Below are positions 35,070 to 44,186 of a stretch of DNA of 64,000 nucleotides, in pieces. This stretch comes from CALKJP01 sp046299555. Lineage in GTDB: Bacteria > Bacteroidota > Bacteroidia > JACCXN01. The notes under the pieces are model-generated. The model worked only from the letters and a program-made list of their open reading frames with translations. It was not told the origin of the DNA and ran no database searches. How positions within the stretch are numbered: the stretch's first letter is position 1; each line of letters begins with the position of its first letter. The DNA lies in contig JBKBHS010000004.1 of NCBI GenBank assembly GCA_046299555.1, positions 1 through 64,000 on the forward strand, given 5' to 3'. A program made the translations under genes and the position numbers.

Positions 35070-35623
35070 GCATGTTAACCAACTTACGAATAAAAGCCGG
35101 CAATTATTTTCTTTCAAAGATGTTACCGTTGGTGCAACGCAAAAAACATTTCGAATCATTTTCAAAAGCTAAAACTATTGGAATTATTTTTAATGCTACC
35201 GATAAAGAAGAGTTTGAATTAGTAAAACGATATGTTAGATATTTAAAAGATTGCGATAAAAAGGTTAAAGCAATTGGATTTTTTAATTCCGATAAAATTC
35301 CTGAATTAACCTATACAAAGTTGGAATGGGACTTTTTTACCGTTAAAGATTTAGCTTGGAATTATATACCCAACAAAAATTTTATTGAAAACTTTATTAA
35401 TGAAGAATACGATATCTTAATAGATATGAATGTTCATCATGATTTTCCACTACATTACATATCATCCTTATCAAGAGCACATTTTAAAATCGGACAATTT
35501 AATACCAACGCTGATTTTGATTTGATGATAGAAATGCCGCAAGAAAAAGGTTTAAAATTTTATTTAAGAAGTATTGATCAATATATTCAACTTTTAAATT
35601 CTGAAAAAAATGCAACAACTTAA
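35066..35623 (+). CDS. Conserved Bacteroidota protein (DUF6913-like)
   Basis: 185 residues, no signal peptide. Motifs: SKAKTIGIIFNATDKEEFEL, VKAIGFFNSDKIPE, YDILIDMNVHHDFPLHYISS and a final YLRSIDQYIQLL. It looks like a small alpha/beta protein and is probably DUF6913, known to me only as a conserved hypothetical. It overlaps ligA by 4 bases and dapA by 14 bases, so translation is likely coupled. The function is unknown. Confidence 0.78.
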   Translation: MSMLTNLRIKAGNYFLSKMLPLVQRKKHFESFSKAKTIGIIFNATDKEEFELVKRYVRYLKDCDKKVKAIGFFNSDKIPELTYTKLEWDFFTVKDLAWNYIPNKNFIENFINEEYDILIDMNVHHDFPLHYISSLSRAHFKIGQFNTNADFDLMIEMPQEKGLKFYLRSIDQYIQLLNSEKNATT

Positions 35624-36482
35624 AGGAACAGGTGTAGCTTTAGTAACACCATTTAATTCGAAATATGAAGTAGATTATCAAGGTCTTACTCGATTGGTAA
35701 AACATGTAAGCGATGGAGGAGTTGATTATTTGGTAGTATTGGGTACTACCGGTGAAAGTGTTACACTTACCAAAGACGAAAAGAAAAAAATACTGGAACA
35801 TGTATTAAGTGTTAATGCCAATAAACTACCCGTAGTACTTGGAATTGGAGGAAACAATACTCAAGAAATTTTAGAAACAATTTCGCATACTGATTTTAGT
35901 GGTATTTCAGCAATATTATCAGTTTCTCCTTATTATAACAAACCCATACAAGAAGGAATTTATCAGCATTATATAAAAATTGCTGATGCCTGCCCTGTAC
36001 CGGTTATTTTGTATAATGTGCCCGGAAGGACTTCTTCCAATATGCTACCTGAAACAACCTTGCGTTTAGCACAACATAATAATATTATTGCAATTAAAGA
36101 AGCTTCAGGAAGCGTGGAACAAGTAATGAAAATAATTAAAAATAAACCCGATAATTTTATGGTTATAAGCGGTGACGATGCTCTTACTTTACCTTTTATG
36201 GCAGTTGGCGCTGTTGGAGTAATATCGGTTGTGGCTAATTGTCATCCAAAACCATTCAGCGAAATGGTTAATTATTGTTTAAACACTGATTTTATAAGTG
36301 CACAAAAAATACATTATAAATTATTAGATGTAATAGATTTATTATTTGTAGAAGGAAATCCGGGCGGAGTTAAAGCAGCTTTAAAAGCTTTAGGTATAAT
36401 AGAAGATTACTTACGATTGCCTTTGGTAAATGTAAGTGAAACTACGTATAAAAAAATTGATGCATTAGTCAAAAAGATTTAA
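35610..36482 (+). CDS. dapA: 4-hydroxy-tetrahydrodipicolinate synthase
   Basis: 290 residues, a TIM-barrel class I aldolase. It condenses pyruvate with aspartate semialdehyde in lysine/meso-DAP synthesis. The Schiff-base lysine is Lys163 (IAIKEASGSVEQ), the catalytic Tyr135 is in VILYNVPGRTS, and LGTTGESVTLT is the substrate loop. DAP production fits the mpl gene at 29953. A weak terminator follows. Confidence 0.97.
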   Translation: MQQLKGTGVALVTPFNSKYEVDYQGLTRLVKHVSDGGVDYLVVLGTTGESVTLTKDEKKKILEHVLSVNANKLPVVLGIGGNNTQEILETISHTDFSGISAILSVSPYYNKPIQEGIYQHYIKIADACPVPVILYNVPGRTSSNMLPETTLRLAQHNNIIAIKEASGSVEQVMKIIKNKPDNFMVISGDDALTLPFMAVGAVGVISVVANCHPKPFSEMVNYCLNTDFISAQKIHYKLLDVIDLLFVEGNPGGVKAALKALGIIEDYLRLPLVNVSETTYKKIDALVKKI

Positions 36483-36528
36483 TTTGAAATTACTATGAAA
36501 ATTTACCTTAAATTTTAGGATTGAATAT

Positions 36529-36551
36529 TAAAGCCTTATTGGCTTTATTTT
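36529..36551 (+). terminator. Weak intrinsic terminator after dapA
   Basis: TAAAGCC (36529-36535) pairs with GGCTTTA (36541-36547) around a 5-base loop, followed by TTTT. Confidence 0.5.
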
Positions 36552-36632
36552 AAAAATTAAATTTTAGCATTTAAGTATAAGTGGTAACTTAGCAAATAAT
36601 TTTCCTGCCTGCACTATTTAATTAACTTAAAA

Positions 36633-37655
36633 ATGAAAAAATACATTTGGGTAATATTAACTGGAATAATACTTATTTCATCGTGTACTTCTTCAAATAA
36701 AAAAATTGAAGTAGATGAAAATAAATTAACCGAAGCAGGAAGTGATACTGTATTAATAGCATTTAATGAACGGATAAAAAAAAATCCAAACGATCCTGAA
36801 GTATATCATGAACGAGCTATATATTATTTTGAAAAAAAGAACGATGTAGAAGCAGCATTTGCTGATATGCGAAGAGTGTTTGCAATTGACACTACCACTT
36901 CAAAATATTTTGTAACCCTTGCCGATTTATATTTGGCAAAAGGTATGTCGGGAAATGTAAAAGCTTCATTAAATAAAGCTATTGAAAACGATCCTAAAAA
37001 TATTATTGCCTACACCAAATTAGCAGAGTTAAACTTATACATTAAAGATTATAATGCATGTTTAAAATCGGCAAATGATGTTTTAAAAATTGATATTTAT
37101 AATCCCAGAGCTTATTTTATTAAAGGAATGGCTTATAAAGAATTAGGTGATACAGCAAAAGCCATATCAAGTTTTCAAACGGTAATTGAACAAGACCCTG
37201 AATATTACAATGCCTACATGCAGTTAGGAATTTTATTTGCTGCATTAAAAAATCCTCTTGCACTCGATTATTTAAATAATGCTTTAAATTTACAACCGCA
37301 AAGTATCGAAGCGTATTATGCAATGGGAATGTTTTTTCAAGAAACCGGAAACATAAATAAAGCAATAGAAGTTTATAATACCATATTAAAAATTGATTCA
37401 ACTTATAATGATGCGCATTTTAACCTTGGCTATATTGCCATGGTTATGCAAAACGATATGGTTAAAGCTATTAAGCATTTTTCTGATAATATTAAATTTC
37501 ACCCGAATAATTATGAAGCTTTTTATATGCGAGGTTTGTGTTATGAAAGAATTAAAGATAAAGTAAATGCGGCAAGAGATTATCAACAAGCGTTAAAATT
37601 ATATCCTCAATACGATGATGCAGCAATTGCCTTAGGTAATTTGATTGATAAATAA
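36633..37655 (+). CDS. TPR-repeat lipoprotein
   Basis: 340 residues with a lipobox (LISSC, Cys18) and about eight tetratricopeptide repeats from residue 40 to the end (for example YFVTLADLYLAKGMSGNVKA, AYFIKGMAYKELGDTAKAIS, AYYAMGMFFQETGNINKAIE, AFYMRGLCYERIKDKVNAAR). TPR lipoproteins scaffold envelope protein complexes, and the partner is unknown here. It is convergent with the acyltransferase gene, with a 10-base gap. Confidence 0.88.
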   Translation: MKKYIWVILTGIILISSCTSSNKKIEVDENKLTEAGSDTVLIAFNERIKKNPNDPEVYHERAIYYFEKKNDVEAAFADMRRVFAIDTTTSKYFVTLADLYLAKGMSGNVKASLNKAIENDPKNIIAYTKLAELNLYIKDYNACLKSANDVLKIDIYNPRAYFIKGMAYKELGDTAKAISSFQTVIEQDPEYYNAYMQLGILFAALKNPLALDYLNNALNLQPQSIEAYYAMGMFFQETGNINKAIEVYNTILKIDSTYNDAHFNLGYIAMVMQNDMVKAIKHFSDNIKFHPNNYEAFYMRGLCYERIKDKVNAARDYQQALKLYPQYDDAAIALGNLIDK

Positions 37656-37665
37656 TTTTAAATGA

Positions 37666-38235
37666 TTATTTCATAATTTCATCAATATTGGGCAATGAAA
37701 AGTTTTTTGGAATTTTAGGATGTACATTTTTATAAAAATTACTTATTTCTTGAAAATCTAATTGCATATCTCCACTTGGATATAGCACTTTATCAATAGC
37801 AGCAATCTTGTTTTTGTAGTCTAAGTATCCTAATAAAATAGGTACTTTAGCTTGAACCGCTACATGATAAAATCCTGTTTTCCATTTGCTTACTGCACTT
37901 CGTGTACCTTCGGGTGGAAATAATACTATCAGCTTTTCGTACTGATTAAATAAATCTACAATAGCATCGGTTAATCGATTGTGCTTGCTTCTATCTACAG
38001 GCATTCCACCCAATTTTAGCAGCATACCTTTTATCGGGAAACGAAATAATTCTTTTTTAGCTAAATATTTTACATCGTAATTAAATTCAGCCAATGCTCC
38101 CATTCCCCAAACAAAATCCCAATTACTGGTATGTGGTGCTGCTACCAGCACACACTTTTTAATTTCAGGAGGAATGCCTCCTTTAATTTTCCATCCGGCT
38201 AAACGAAACCAAAATTTAAAAAATGCTTTAAACAT
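37666..38235 (-). CDS. PlsC-like lysophospholipid acyltransferase
   Basis: 189 residues with the acyltransferase motif H-X4-D (His35, Asp40 in APHTSNWDF) and the substrate motif FPPEGTRS. GGMPVDRSKHN is the second conserved block. It resembles the short 1-acyl-glycerol-3-phosphate acyltransferase relatives common in Bacteroidota; the acyl acceptor is not certain. It lies 2 bases downstream of the thioredoxin-like gene. Confidence 0.88.
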   Translation of the reverse strand: MFKAFFKFWFRLAGWKIKGGIPPEIKKCVLVAAPHTSNWDFVWGMGALAEFNYDVKYLAKKELFRFPIKGMLLKLGGMPVDRSKHNRLTDAIVDLFNQYEKLIVLFPPEGTRSAVSKWKTGFYHVAVQAKVPILLGYLDYKNKIAAIDKVLYPSGDMQLDFQEISNFYKNVHPKIPKNFSLPNIDEIMK

Positions 38236-38237
38236 AG

Positions 38238-38837
38238 TTATTTACTCCATTCTTTTAATTTTTCCCTAATTTCTTGTTGAATGCTTTGAGTTTTATCTTG
38301 CAAATACCAAAGCTGCAATTTTTTTACAAATTCCAAATAAGGTTCTTGAGGATTGTTTTTATGTTCCATAACCATTTGTTGTGCTTTTTTAGGGCGAGGT
38401 CCCCAATGGCCAAGAGGTTTTAGGGTAGTAGCATCTAAACAAACCAGTATTGGAATTGATTTTCCACCATTGGTTAAATATTGATTCATGATTTCCGGAT
38501 GCTCATCACGCAGAATAAATTTTAACTCAATGTTTGAATTAATACCTGCCAATTGTGCAATTACCGGACATATTTGGGCTGCATCGCCACACCATGCTTC
38601 GGTAATTACAATCCATATTAACGGTTTTTCTAATCTTAAAAATTCATTTGCGACATCTGCGGAAATTTCAATAGTTTTATCCAACCTGTCCATGCGCTGC
38701 ACATTCATTTTGGTATAATTGATAAAGTCTTCAGAATAATTGCTGCCTGTTGTTTTGTTTTCTTTCAACAGTTTATTTATCAGGTCGCGATACTGTTTAT
38801 AGGTAAAAGCGTTTTGTATAATTTCTGGTGTAATCAT
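38238..38837 (-). CDS. Thioredoxin family protein (WCGDA type)
   Basis: I choose the ATG at 38837 (MITPEIIQNAFTYKQYRDL), 199 residues; a longer frame to 38924 adds a non-conserved stretch. The core is a thioredoxin fold with ITEAWCGDAAQICPV in place of CxxC and a later cis-Pro segment GGKSIPILV. This family of small cytoplasmic proteins is common in Bacteroidota and its redox role is unproven. The second Cys is shifted (C-x5-C), so classical dithiol exchange is unlikely. Confidence 0.85.
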   Translation of the reverse strand: MITPEIIQNAFTYKQYRDLINKLLKENKTTGSNYSEDFINYTKMNVQRMDRLDKTIEISADVANEFLRLEKPLIWIVITEAWCGDAAQICPVIAQLAGINSNIELKFILRDEHPEIMNQYLTNGGKSIPILVCLDATTLKPLGHWGPRPKKAQQMVMEHKNNPQEPYLEFVKKLQLWYLQDKTQSIQQEIREKLKEWSK

Positions 38838-38900
38838 TTTTTGTATTTTGGTAAAGATAAGTGCTACAAATATTTTTCTGAAAATAAAACACCTAAGTGT

Positions 38901-38908
38901 TATTTTTG
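38901..38908 (+). promoter_or_regulatory. -7 promoter element of mnmD
   Basis: TATTTTTG matches TAnnTTTG, 30 bases before the mnmD ATG, in the divergent gap with the thioredoxin-like gene. Confidence 0.5.
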
Positions 38909-38938
38909 TTATACCAATATTCATTTTATTAAGATAAA

Positions 38939-39598
38939 ATGCCTGAATTATTAAAAACAGCCGATGGTTCTGTTACATTGTATGTAAAAGAAATTGATGA
39001 AACTTATCATTCTCGCCATGGTGCTTTACAGGAATCCATGCATGTGTTTATAGAAAATGGCTTGCGAGCCGTTTTAAAAGAGAATAGCGAAAAAAGTATT
39101 TCTGTTTTAGAAATTGGTTTTGGAACAGGGCTAAATGCTCTGCTAACGCTTGAAGAAGTTAAAAATTATCCGCATGTAAAATTTACATTTCATAGTATAG
39201 AGGCTTATCCCATAGATATTACGCTGGTTAATGAATTGAATTTTAGTTCTAATAAAGAAGATTTGATGTTATTGCATAAATGTGAGTGGAACAAGGAAGT
39301 ACAGGTAAAAGATAATTTTATTCTTTGTAAACATCATACTAAACTGGAAGATTTTTTAAGTGAAAAAAAGTTCGATTTAATTTATTATGATGCTTTTGGC
39401 CCTAGAGCTCAAGCAGAAATGTGGGAAAAAGATATTTTAATAAAAACAGCATCTTTTCTCCGCAAAAATGGAATGCTTGTAACTTATTGTGCAAAAGGCG
39501 AGGTTAAACGTATTTTTAAGAATGCAGGATTTGTTGTTGAAACATTAAAAGGCCCTCCCGGTAAAAGAGAAATGATACGTGTTAGGAATGTTGGATAA
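38939..39598 (+). CDS. mnmD: tRNA (5-methylaminomethyl-2-thiouridine)(34)-methyltransferase MnmD
   Basis: 219 residues of SAM-dependent methyltransferase fold, equal to the methyltransferase half of MnmC without the oxidase domain. Blocks seen: TADGSVTLYVKEIDETYHSR, the SAM loop VLEIGFGTGLNALL, DLIYYDAFGPRAQAEMW and GPPGKREMIR. It completes the mnm5s2U34 wobble modification in tRNA. It ends at word-repeat element D. Confidence 0.93.
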   Translation: MPELLKTADGSVTLYVKEIDETYHSRHGALQESMHVFIENGLRAVLKENSEKSISVLEIGFGTGLNALLTLEEVKNYPHVKFTFHSIEAYPIDITLVNELNFSSNKEDLMLLHKCEWNKEVQVKDNFILCKHHTKLEDFLSEKKFDLIYYDAFGPRAQAEMWEKDILIKTASFLRKNGMLVTYCAKGEVKRIFKNAGFVVETLKGPPGKREMIRVRNVG

Positions 39599-39599
39599 T

Positions 39600-39840
39600 T
39601 AGTTAATTTGATAATTTGATGATGTGATAATTTGATGATGAAATTATTAGCTAAGTTTTTGGTGTTAGTCTTAAGTTATAAGTCATAAGTCGTTAGGTCT
39701 TAGTTGGGAGTAGGAGATATGTAAATATGTAAATGTGTAAATGTGAATATGAAAATGAATCAATTAGTCTCTACCAATTTCTATAAGTTTCAATTAATTT
39801 CAATAACCAATAACCAATAACCAATAACCAATAACTAATT
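39600..39840 (+). repeat. Intergenic word-repeat element D (after mnmD)
   Basis: No gene is present. Two 16-base units GATAATTTGATGATGT (39610-39641) come first, then AAGTCATAAGTCGTTAGG, TATGTAAATGTGTAAATGTG, GAATCAATTAG and CAATTTCTATAAGTTTCAAT. It ends with five CAATAAC heptamers (39801-39835), stopping 6 bases before the NUDIX start codon. The words and their order are shared with elements A, B and C. Confidence 0.75.
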
Positions 39841-39841
39841 T

Positions 39842-40285
39842 ATGTTTAATGTACGTGTTTACGGTTTGTTGCAATATGATAATAGAATATTGTTAGCAGA
39901 TGAATTAATTAAAGGAATGGAAATTACCAAATTCCCGGGTGGAGGTTTAGAGTTTGGCGAAGGTACTATTGATTGCTTAAAAAGAGAGTTTATGGAAGAG
40001 CTTAACCAACCTATTGAAGAAATACGACACTTTTACACAACCGATTTTTTTCAATTATCAGCCTTCAATCCCAATCATCAAATAATAAGTATTTACTATT
40101 TGGTAAAACCGGCCGGGCCTATTCAATTTGAAACAAAATTAAATGCTTTTGATTTTGATGAGAAAGAAAACGATGCTTGTATTTTTCGTTGGGTACATCA
40201 AAATGAACTTTCATCGGAAATGTTAACTTTGCCTATCGATAAAATTGTAGCAGAATTATATGTTAAAAGTATTGCGAATAAATAA
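39842..40285 (+). CDS. NUDIX hydrolase
   Basis: 147 residues with a NUDIX box (GGGLEFGEGTIDCLKREF, then MEELNQ) that positions the metal-binding Glu residues for hydrolysis of nucleoside diphosphate-type substrates. The box ends with Asn where Gly is common. The substrate is unknown. It overlaps the next gene by 26 bases. Confidence 0.92.
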   Translation: MFNVRVYGLLQYDNRILLADELIKGMEITKFPGGGLEFGEGTIDCLKREFMEELNQPIEEIRHFYTTDFFQLSAFNPNHQIISIYYLVKPAGPIQFETKLNAFDFDEKENDACIFRWVHQNELSSEMLTLPIDKIVAELYVKSIANK

Positions 40286-40949
40286 AGCTATTTTTTTAGG
40301 TATAGTTGTAAGTCTATCATTATATTCATGCGCACCTTCGCGACTTATTAAACCAATTAATAAAGGTGAAAAACAAATTAATGCTTCGTTAGGTGGGCCA
40401 CTAATTAATTATGCCGGAACAACCATCCCACTACCTTTTACAAGTGTAACTTATGCATATGGTTTAGAAGACAATACCAGCCTTTACGGTTCTTTGCACA
40501 GCACTTCGCTTTTATTTGGTGTTTTACAATCTGAAGTAGGTTTAGTTTATCAGCTAAAACAGCCTGATTCTCTCAAGTTTTATAAATTAGGTGTATCTGT
40601 TAGTCCTTCATTCAATTTTATGATTGACAGATGGCAAGGAAATTTTAGATTTTATCCCAAATACGATTTTAATATCTATTCAAAATGGAGTAAAAAAAGA
40701 AATCACTTAGCTTATCTTGGATTTTCAAATTGGTTTGATTTTTATGAAAATAAAGCGCATAATTTGAAAAACCAATATTTTATTATTGGGAATTTTCATG
40801 GAGGATTAATGCTCAACAGCGGCAAGTGGAATCATCAGTTAGAATGTAAATTATTCCCTTTGTTTAATCAAAATATTGTTGTTGATTATTCGCCCATGTT
40901 TAACAATGTTCCATGGGGAATTTATTATTCCATAAGTAAAAATTTTTAA
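40260..40949 (+). CDS. Lipoprotein of unknown function
   Basis: 229 residues with a lipobox (LSLYSC). The ATG at 40260 overlaps the NUDIX gene; a TTG at 40272 is an alternative. The body is beta-rich with alternating aromatic strands (TYAYGLEDNTSLYGSLHS, GLVYQLKQPDSLKFYKLGV, YSISKNF at the end), which suggests a small outer-membrane beta-barrel or lipocalin-like fold. No family is recognised. Confidence 0.75.
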   Translation: MLKVLRINKAIFLGIVVSLSLYSCAPSRLIKPINKGEKQINASLGGPLINYAGTTIPLPFTSVTYAYGLEDNTSLYGSLHSTSLLFGVLQSEVGLVYQLKQPDSLKFYKLGVSVSPSFNFMIDRWQGNFRFYPKYDFNIYSKWSKKRNHLAYLGFSNWFDFYENKAHNLKNQYFIIGNFHGGLMLNSGKWNHQLECKLFPLFNQNIVVDYSPMFNNVPWGIYYSISKNF

Positions 40950-40950
40950 T

Positions 40951-41835
40951 ATGTATAAAGCATATTTTAAAAGCGTTTTATTAATTTTTATTATTCTAAT
41001 TCAATCAGCCTGTTTACGATTGGATGATAATTTATATAACCTTTCAAAAATTACCGAATACAAGCTGGATGATTACAAGGGTGAAGTAGATTTTGTGCTC
41101 GATGCAAGCTATGATATTCCCTCCAATCGAATTCACAAATTTACATTAGATAGCGATGGAAATAAAATTTATGCCATTTACATAGGTGATGTAGCTCGCA
41201 TTGCTACAGATACAGTTATAATGTATTGCCATGGGAATAAAGATCACATGGATTTTTATTGGCAAAGAGCAAAATTATTAGCTCATGTTGGAGGTAAAAT
41301 GCGCTTTGGAGTTTTAATGATAGATTACCGTGGTTATGGAATGTCTGAAGGAAAGCCTACAGAGAATGGATTATACAAAGATGTAGATGTTGCTTTATCA
41401 TGGCTTAAAGAAAAAGGATTAAGCTCTGATAGATTAATTATATATGGCTTTAGTTTAGGTTCTGCTCCTGCTACTGAATTGGCTGCATATCCTCGAACTT
41501 TATCCCCTTCAAAATTAATTTTAGAAGCGCCTTTTGCTTCGGCAGCTGTAATGGTACAAGATGCAGCTGTTTTAAACTTACCGGCTTCTTATTTTACTAA
41601 TCTAAAAATTAATAATGCTGATAAAATTAGTGATGTAGAACAACCTTTTATGATATTACATGGTACAAATGATACTTTTTTAAATATTAATACACACGCA
41701 TATCCTATTCTTAAAAATTATAATGGTAAATATTTAGAGTTTATACCTGTAGTTCATGCTGAACATTCAAATATTCCAATAATAATGGGATTTTCAAGTT
41801 ATTGCAATACGCTTGAAAACTTTATTGTGAAGTAA
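40951..41835 (+). CDS. Alpha/beta hydrolase (putative lipoprotein)
   Basis: 294 residues. An N-terminal hydrophobic segment ends at a lipobox (LIQSAC). The fold shows the oxyanion-type CHGNKDH block, VLMIDYRGYGMSEG, the nucleophile Ser168 in YGFSLGSAP, an acid in LHGTNDTF and the catalytic His in VVHAEHSN. This is the BEM46/YqkD-like group; the substrate is unknown. It starts 1 base after the upstream lipoprotein gene and is part of the NUDIX-lipoprotein-hydrolase unit. Confidence 0.9.
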   Translation: MYKAYFKSVLLIFIILIQSACLRLDDNLYNLSKITEYKLDDYKGEVDFVLDASYDIPSNRIHKFTLDSDGNKIYAIYIGDVARIATDTVIMYCHGNKDHMDFYWQRAKLLAHVGGKMRFGVLMIDYRGYGMSEGKPTENGLYKDVDVALSWLKEKGLSSDRLIIYGFSLGSAPATELAAYPRTLSPSKLILEAPFASAAVMVQDAAVLNLPASYFTNLKINNADKISDVEQPFMILHGTNDTFLNINTHAYPILKNYNGKYLEFIPVVHAEHSNIPIIMGFSSYCNTLENFIVK

Positions 41836-41839
41836 AATA

Positions 41840-41960
41840 TTGCAGATTAAAAATTGAAAAATTACAAACTCTATATTCTAAAATTTATAAATCATAAATC
41901 ATAAATCATAAATATCTTTTGTCTTTACTCTTTTATATTTAAGTCTGTATTCTTACTTAC
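41840..41960 (-). repeat. Intergenic word-repeat element E (between hydrolase and MFS genes)
   Basis: It contains three and a half ATAAATC heptamers (41887-41913), and on the minus strand GCAGTAAAGCGTAAG-like sequence and TTTAGAATATAGAGTTTGTAA. The last block resembles the end of element B. It starts at the MFS stop when read on the minus strand. Confidence 0.55.
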
Positions 41961-41963
41961 GCT

Positions 41964-43199
41964 TTACTGCAAATTAACTACTTTTCTGTTATAATCTCTT
42001 ATTAAAAAGTAATACCAAACCACTCCAATGCCATACAATGTAGCGGTAATATAGAATACATTGGCGTATGCAAAATCCATTTCGCGAAGCATTTTAAAAA
42101 TACGAGAACTTAAAAACCATGCTCCTGACCAAATTGCGGTATTGAGCGCACTTACAATTTCTCTGTTTTTTTCTCCTACATAATTCATCACAATTTCTGA
42201 TGTCATAGGACCTGCCATATTCATAAGTGGTTGGCGAATTAAATAGCAAAAAACAGCAACATAGGTTGCCCAGGCATATTCTTTAAAAAACTCGGTGCTT
42301 GCTAAAATAAATAATGCAATCACAGCTATGCTTTGAGTGGTTGGCACCGCCACTTGATAAGAATATTTTTGTTTAATACTTGGAACCAATATAGCACTTA
42401 TAGCAACCAAAACAGCAGCAATAGAGGCAAAAATGGAAAAATCATCCGTATTTAAACCATGTACATTGTAAAAGAAAATGCCGATAAATGGAATGGTTAA
42501 ACCGGCTCCGGTTGAAATAATAATGGTTGGAATTAATGCTTTGAAAATTAATATCCAATCGAAGTGATAAATGTTTGAAAGCTTTGATGGTTCTTCGTTA
42601 ATAATTTCTTTTGTTTTGATTCTTGTAATGAAAATAAAACTTAAAAAACCTAAAGCTGATAATATGCTTAATATGGTTTTTTCATCAAACAGATTTGCGT
42701 CAATTTTATTCAATACAAAAATGAATATACCGGATATAATTCCCGCAAAACTATAGGTGGCAAAACTTAAAGAGATAGCTTCGGTATGTTGTTCCTGTGG
42801 CGAATTACGGAGTATATAGGGTAGGGCAGTAACTTGAAAACATAAAAAAGATATTCCCCACATGCCTTGTGCAAAATAAATTAACCAGTTAATGTGATAA
42901 TAAATTGCATATACAATTAATAATGAAAAAATGGGAACTGTAATACTACCATAAAGTAATACCGGTTTAATTTTTCTGCCCTTTATATAAAGCCCTAGTG
43001 GAAAAGCTAAAACCAATACACCCAAAAAACGTAAGGAAAGAAATCCTGCACTTTCATAATCTTCATATCCGCATTTTTTCATGTATATAAGCAGTATTAC
43101 CAAAAAAGCGGTGTTTATCATTTGAATCATTAATTCACCTGCTATAAACGAAAGTATGTGCGGCTGAAGTTTGGCGTAACTTCTAAATATATTACGCAT
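41964..43199 (-). CDS. Major facilitator superfamily transporter
   Basis: 411 residues with about twelve membrane helices in two halves. The loop between TM2 and TM3 carries GLYIKGRKIKPVLLYG, a variant of the MFS A-motif. The central loop is short (IKTKEIINEEPSKL). The substrate cannot be told. The start overlaps the end of miaA by 8 bases, so the two are cotranscribed. Confidence 0.88.
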   Translation of the reverse strand: MRNIFRSYAKLQPHILSFIAGELMIQMINTAFLVILLIYMKKCGYEDYESAGFLSLRFLGVLVLAFPLGLYIKGRKIKPVLLYGSITVPIFSLLIVYAIYYHINWLIYFAQGMWGISFLCFQVTALPYILRNSPQEQHTEAISLSFATYSFAGIISGIFIFVLNKIDANLFDEKTILSILSALGFLSFIFITRIKTKEIINEEPSKLSNIYHFDWILIFKALIPTIIISTGAGLTIPFIGIFFYNVHGLNTDDFSIFASIAAVLVAISAILVPSIKQKYSYQVAVPTTQSIAVIALFILASTEFFKEYAWATYVAVFCYLIRQPLMNMAGPMTSEIVMNYVGEKNREIVSALNTAIWSGAWFLSSRIFKMLREMDFAYANVFYITATLYGIGVVWYYFLIRDYNRKVVNLQ

Positions 43200-44106
43200 G
43201 AATAAAAGTTTGTAGGTATGGAATTATACTATTTGTTTCTTCGGGCTTAAACCATTTTATTTCTTGGTCTTTTCTAAACCAAGTTAATTGTCGTTTGGCA
43301 AATCTTCTTGTATTTTGCTTAATGAGCTCTTTTGCTTCTTCCAGAGTACACTTCCCTTCAAAATAGTCAAACAATTCTCTATACCCAACAGTTTGAAGGG
43401 CATTTATGTTTTTGAAAGGAATTAATTTTTTAGCTTCTTCAACTAATCCTTGTTCAAACATTAAATCTACACGTTGATTGATACGCTCGTATAATTTTTC
43501 TCGAGGCCAATCAATACCGATTTTTAAAATTTTAAAATTTCTTTCTTTCTTTTCTCCTTTTCTAAGTTGTGAGTATGGAATACCAGTATTAATGCAGACT
43601 TCAATTGCCCTCATTAAACGATGTGGGTTTTGTAAATCTACCATTTTATAATATTCAGAGTCTAATACTTTTAATTTTTCTTGTAATGCTTCAATTCCTT
43701 TTTGTTTCAACAATTCTTCAAGTTTAAGTCGTAATTCTTTGTCCTGCTTTGGTAGTTCATCTAATCCATAGCATAAGGCATTTACATACATACCCGAACC
43801 TCCGCATACAATGGCTACATTTTTAGTTTCAAAAATTGTATCTAATACTTCTAATGCATCTTTTTCAAAAATTCCGGCATTATAAATATCATGAATAGAA
43901 ATATGTCCCAAAAAATGATGTTTTATTCCTTCTAACTCTTCTGCTGTTGGTCGTGCTGTTCCAACCTGCATTTCTTTAAAAAATTGTCGAGAATCAGCTG
44001 ATATTACTTCGGTTTGAAATGCTTTGGCCAGTGCAATGGATAGAGCTGTTTTTCCCGATGCGGTAGGACCGGTTACAACGATAAGATATTTATTTTGTTC
44101 AATCAC
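43192..44106 (-). CDS. miaA: tRNA dimethylallyltransferase
   Basis: 304 residues. The P-loop GPTASGKTALS (13-23), the DSRQFFKEM block, the GSGMYVNALCYG prenyl-acceptor region and RRFAKRQLTWFR near the C-terminus are all diagnostic. It adds a dimethylallyl group to A37 of tRNAs reading U-starting codons. A -7 element (44112-44119) lies just upstream. Confidence 0.97.
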   Translation of the reverse strand: MIEQNKYLIVVTGPTASGKTALSIALAKAFQTEVISADSRQFFKEMQVGTARPTAEELEGIKHHFLGHISIHDIYNAGIFEKDALEVLDTIFETKNVAIVCGGSGMYVNALCYGLDELPKQDKELRLKLEELLKQKGIEALQEKLKVLDSEYYKMVDLQNPHRLMRAIEVCINTGIPYSQLRKGEKKERNFKILKIGIDWPREKLYERINQRVDLMFEQGLVEEAKKLIPFKNINALQTVGYRELFDYFEGKCTLEEAKELIKQNTRRFAKRQLTWFRKDQEIKWFKPEETNSIIPYLQTFIHA

Positions 44107-44111
44107 CTTTA

Positions 44112-44119
44112 CAAACCTA
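44112..44119 (-). promoter_or_regulatory. -7 promoter element (minus strand) of miaA
   Basis: CAAACCTA reads TAGGTTTG on the minus strand, 5 bases before the miaA start, so the transcript is predicted to be nearly leaderless. Confidence 0.5.
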
Positions 44120-44186
44120 CTAAAATTTTAATCTGAGTTTTAATTTTAAAATGAATAATGAGCTATTTAATTAATAACTTTACTTC

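Noticed and set aside
38838..38924. Longer N-terminus for the thioredoxin-like protein
   Set aside because: The additional residues are basic and hydrophobic without family support and run into the mnmD promoter region; the ATG at 38837 is more plausible.
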